Assembly (NCBI GenBank): GCA_018672475.1
Contig: JABHFS010000121.1
Location: 1 to 64,000, forward strand
DNA: 64,000 bases
DNA from: Gemmatimonadota bacterium
GTDB lineage: Bacteria; Latescibacterota; UBA2968; UBA8231
Direction: 5' to 3'
Below the pieces are notes generated by a model. That model searched no databases. It saw nothing but the letters and a program-made list of their open reading frames with translations, and had not been told where the DNA came from. The position numbers and the translations under genes are program-made. Below are positions 61,519 through 64,000 of this stretch, piece by piece (position 1 is the first letter of the stretch; each line of letters starts with the position of its first letter).

Positions 61519-61746
61519 CCAACGACTTGTGCCATTTGCAATCGACAATTTTGCAACAAAAGGTTGGGCAATAGGGAGAATTTTCGTATTAATAGAATGC
61601 GTGAAAATGTAGATATTCCGTCACATGGCATTTTTGCGGATCAATTATGCTTTATGATGTGCATATTTGTCTGAGCTTATGACTGGTGCTCGGCATTCTA
61701 CCCCCGTAAGCATTCCACCTACTTTGCACCTAAAGGGAGGTTCGAC

Positions 61747-63039
61747 ATGCCATTTCGCAGAACATGGGGCAGCCTCACCCTACTGGCCCTAATCTGTTTG
61801 TTTACACCGAATACCGCCCTGGCCCAAGACGAGCTCGACTCGGGCGATACGGCCTGGATCCTGATCTCCACGGGCTTAGTCCTCTTTATGATGATCCCAG
61901 GTCTGGCCATGTTCTACGCCGGCTTGGTTCGCACCCGCAATGTGCTGTCCGTTTTCATGCATTGTTTTGGTATAACGGCGCTGATTACCGTTATCTGGAC
62001 TCTCTGCGGTTATAGCCTGGCCTTTACGGCGAACAATCCCTTTATCGGCGACCTTTCCAAGGCTTTCCTCTCCGGCATCACCGGTGAAACACTTTCGGGG
62101 TCCATCCCCGAATTGCTGTTCTTCGTCTTCCAGATGACCTTCGCCATCATTACGCCGGGGCTCTTTGTCGGCGCCTTCGCCGAACGCATGAAATTCTCGG
62201 CCATCATGTGGTTCAGCGGCTTGTGGTGTCTGCTGGTCTACTTGCCGATCACCCATATGGTCTGGGGCGAGGGCGGCTACTTCGGCGCGATGGGCGTCTT
62301 CGACTTTGCCGGCGGCATCGTCGTGCACATCACCGCTGGCACAGCCGCCCTGGTCGCCGCGATCCTCGTCGGCAAACGCCAAGGTTATCCCGAACGACCG
62401 ATGCCCCCGCACAATATGACCATGAACCTCATCGGCACCGCCATGCTGTGGGTCGGTTGGTTCGGCTTTAACGGCGGTAGTGCCCTGGCCGCCAATGGCC
62501 AAGCGGCCATGGCCGTGGTCGTCACCCAGATCTCGCCCAGCGTCGCGGCGCTGACCTGGATTGCGATCGAGTGGTTCAAAAACGGCAAACCCAGCGTCCT
62601 AGGTTTTGCCACCGGCGCCATCGCCGGCCTGGCGGCCATAACCCCGGCCTCGGGCTGGGTCGGTCCAATGGGCGCCATCGCCATCGGCTTTGTCGCCAGT
62701 GTCGTCGCTTATTGGGCAGCCACCTGGCTCAAGCAGGCCATCGGTTATGACGACGCACTCGACGTGGTCGGCGTACACGGTTTCGGCGGGCTGGTCGGCA
62801 CCCTGATGGTGGCCTTCTTCGCCTCGTCCACGCTGGGCGGTACCGAAGAGGGCCTCGACATGGGTGCACAGTTCGGCACTCAGGCCTTTGCCGCCGCCGC
62901 CACCGCGATCTATACCGCGATCGTCTCCTTTATCCTGCTCAAAATCATCGACGTCGTCATCGGCCTACGCGTCAGCGAAGAGGTCGAAATAGGCGGTCTC
63001 GACTTGGGCGAGCACGGCGAAGTCGGTTACGATCTGTAG
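61747..63039 (+). CDS. amt: Ammonium transporter
   Basis: A 430-residue Amt protein with an N-terminal signal peptide (to about residue 26, ALAQ) and 11 membrane helices. The key residues are D186 in GVFDFAGGIV and the twin histidines H194 and H344 (VVHITAG, VGVHGFGG), whose spacing of 150 equals that of E. coli AmtB (D160, H168, H318). It conducts ammonium across the inner membrane. No glnK is adjacent in the window, unlike many amt operons. The start follows AGGGAGG. The upstream gap of 228 bases has no clear sigma-54 site. Confidence 0.95.
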   Translation: MPFRRTWGSLTLLALICLFTPNTALAQDELDSGDTAWILISTGLVLFMMIPGLAMFYAGLVRTRNVLSVFMHCFGITALITVIWTLCGYSLAFTANNPFIGDLSKAFLSGITGETLSGSIPELLFFVFQMTFAIITPGLFVGAFAERMKFSAIMWFSGLWCLLVYLPITHMVWGEGGYFGAMGVFDFAGGIVVHITAGTAALVAAILVGKRQGYPERPMPPHNMTMNLIGTAMLWVGWFGFNGGSALAANGQAAMAVVVTQISPSVAALTWIAIEWFKNGKPSVLGFATGAIAGLAAITPASGWVGPMGAIAIGFVASVVAYWAATWLKQAIGYDDALDVVGVHGFGGLVGTLMVAFFASSTLGGTEEGLDMGAQFGTQAFAAAATAIYTAIVSFILLKIIDVVIGLRVSEEVEIGGLDLGEHGEVGYDL

Positions 63040-63064
63040 ATTCGCCTGCAACTGCAACGCATTC

Positions 63065-63096
63065 ACTCCCCGCGTCCTTTTTCGGGTGCGGGGAGT
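63065..63096 (+). terminator. Hairpin downstream of amt
   Basis: ACTCCCCGC (63065-63073) pairs with GCGGGGAGT (63088-63096). No T-run follows directly; a T-rich stretch begins about 14 bases later. It may end amt transcripts with help from Rho or only protect the 3' end. Confidence 0.5.
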
Positions 63097-63154
63097 CGTG
63101 TGTGCGGGCTTTGTTTTGTTAATATATAACGAGATGTTTTAGCTTGGAGTCCCC

Positions 63155-63271
63155 ATGGAACGCACCGCACTAGCCCAAGCCATCTATCGCGCCTTCCACC
63201 TGACTGGCGAGTATTTCGTCTTTGACGAAATGCTGTCGCGCAAGTTCGTCGGTGCGGAGGCCGCCCGCTAA
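63155..63271 (+). pseudogene. Short ORF resembling the start of orotate phosphoribosyltransferase
   Basis: After TTGGAG, an ATG at 63155 gives 38 residues: MERTALAQAIYRAFHLTGEY then FVFDEMLSRKFVGAEAAR. The opening follows PyrE (LAxxIYxxSHLTGEF...), and EYFVFDE could join its EYFDKYxFE region after loss of about 11 residues; the rest of the enzyme is absent. Its stop overlaps the epimerase start (TAATG), so it now acts, if at all, as an upstream coupled ORF. The similarity is short, and a genuine small peptide cannot be excluded. Confidence 0.4.
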
Positions 63272-64000
63272 TGCGCGCCTTAGTAACCGGCGGCACCGGC
63301 TTTGTCGGCGGCGCGCTCGTACGCGCCCTCCTCAACCGCGGCGAGCAAGTCCGCGTAATGGCGCGGGCCACCAGTAAAACAGACACGCTTAAATCTTGGG
63401 GTGTGGAAATCGTGCGCGGCGATATACTGGACCGCGCGAGTATCGAGGCCGCCCTCGTAGACTGCGACACACTCTTCCACGCCGCCGCACTCTACGACCT
63501 CTGGGGCCTCGACGAGGCGGAGCTTTTGCGCACTGAAACCGAGGGCACGCGCAACGCGATGGAAGCGGCGTTGACCGTGGGTGTCGAGAAGGTCATCTAT
63601 ACCAGCACCGCCGTCGCCATCGGTGAAGCCAAGGGTCAGGTCGCCGTCGAAGACACCAAACACCGCGGTTATTTCCTGTCGATTTACGAAAAGGCCAAAC
63701 ACGCCGCCGAGCAGGTCGCCTTCAGCTATCTGGACAAGGGGCTGCCGCTGGTCTCGGTCAATCCCGCCGCCATCTACGGGCCCGGCGACCGCAAACCCAC
63801 CGGGCGCTTTATCGTCAATCTGCTCAACGGTTGGGTCCCGGCGCTCTTCCACGGCGCGCTAAGCCTGGTCTATATCGACGACGCGGTGCAAGGCCATATA
63901 CTCGCCGCCGATAAAGGCCGCGTCGGCGAACGCTATATTCTCTCTGGCACCATCGATACGCTAACCGAACTCGGCGGCTTGGCCTGCCGCCTCGCCGGCC
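63271..64000 (+). CDS. NAD-dependent epimerase/dehydratase (partial, 3' end outside the window)
   Basis: About 243 residues of an extended short-chain dehydrogenase are visible. The NAD motif is MRALVTGGTGFVGGALVRAL and the catalytic Tyr-x-x-x-Lys is in SIYEKAKHAAE (Y and K), with the Ser in VIYTSTAVAIGE. The sequence NPAAIYGPGDRKPTGRFIVN is typical of dihydroflavonol-reductase-like and hopanoid-associated sugar epimerase (HpnA) groups. Starts at the ATG overlapping the short ORF's stop. Substrate unknown without the C-terminus. Confidence 0.9.
   Translation, partial: MRALVTGGTGFVGGALVRALLNRGEQVRVMARATSKTDTLKSWGVEIVRGDILDRASIEAALVDCDTLFHAAALYDLWGLDEAELLRTETEGTRNAMEAALTVGVEKVIYTSTAVAIGEAKGQVAVEDTKHRGYFLSIYEKAKHAAEQVAFSYLDKGLPLVSVNPAAIYGPGDRKPTGRFIVNLLNGWVPALFHGALSLVYIDDAVQGHILAADKGRVGERYILSGTIDTLTELGGLACRLAG

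Noticed and set aside
61519..61746. Sigma-54 promoter for the ammonium transporter
   Set aside because: Several TGG and TTGC pieces occur, but none has the ten-base GG-GC spacing.
1..64000. CRISPR arrays, tRNA or rRNA genes, phage or conjugation genes
   Set aside because: No regularly spaced repeats, cloverleaf sequences, rRNA-like stretches or phage structural motifs were seen by eye; a covariance-model scan would be needed to exclude tRNAs fully.

Overview
The window (64 kb, GC-rich, about 60 percent G+C by eye) comes from a free-living or host-associated heterotrophic bacterium. Repeated families are formylglycine sulfatases (3), phytanoyl-CoA-type Fe/2OG dioxygenases (2), Gfo/Idh/MocA oxidoreductases (2), a xylose-isomerase-like TIM barrel, a PIG-L deacetylase, a creatininase, PHP hydrolases and aldo/keto reductases. 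Together with a Na+-pumping biotin decarboxylase this gene mix resembles uncultivated marine lineages such as Latescibacterota or Poribacteria. That placement is inference from gene content only. No rRNA, tRNA or CRISPR array was recognised.

Layout. 1-7.3 kb: partial sulfatase; a TetR / ABC1-kinase / SRPBCC operon; an IS91-type transposase relic; comM; a decayed GAF/histidine-kinase gene; a sugar isomerase-like gene. 7.7-10.5 kb: PIG-L deacetylase; a 97-residue stand-alone FlhA-like domain behind a sigma-54-type promoter and before a strong terminator; a PhyH dioxygenase. 10.6-16 kb: a leftward cupredoxin / Cache-HAMP-cyclase / beta-barrel operon, divergent from a REC-HisKA-HATPase-REC kinase. 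16-24.6 kb: Gfo/Idh/MocA, a long PlsB/PlsC-like acyltransferase, a 1.5 kb sparsely coding gap, oligoendopeptidase F, an exported unknown protein and a creatininase. 25-34 kb: aldo/keto reductase, PHP relic, UDP-glucose dehydrogenase, phytoene-dehydrogenase-like oxidoreductase, EamA transporter, two tandem lipoprotein cyclophilins and a transketolase. 34.4-38.3 kb: a folded RNA-like element just 3' of a leftward operon encoding a VTT membrane protein, a PHP protein, an MBL-cupin fusion and a 2-hydroxyacid dehydrogenase.

38.4-43 kb: enolase-superfamily enzyme, HD protein, second PhyH protein (HxG instead of HxD), rfbA, DHFR and a glutamate synthase relic. 43-47.6 kb: thioesterase, sulfatase and an 829-residue protein of unknown family, closely packed. 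47.7-52 kb: a small frame-split exported peptide, then the gamma, beta and alpha subunits of a Na+-translocating carboxylase/decarboxylase, with the biotin ligase that would charge it lying convergently downstream. 52-64 kb: ABC-F ATPase preceded by a terminator hairpin, PhoX/DUF839 protein, a glutathionyl-hydroquinone reductase relic, a third sulfatase, carboxymuconolactone decarboxylase, an internally deleted aldo/keto reductase, RecQ, Gfo/Idh/MocA plus SRPBCC, AmtB, a truncated orotate-phosphoribosyltransferase-like ORF and a partial NAD-dependent epimerase.

Two themes stand out. First, many short gaps hold decayed, frameshifted or internally deleted genes, which suggests ongoing gene loss with ordinary housekeeping genes intact beside it. 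Second, several compact elements have no standard explanation: the mini-FlhA gene, the branched hairpin at 34.45-34.59 kb, the terminator at the ABC-F start, the 829-residue protein and the MBL-cupin fusion.
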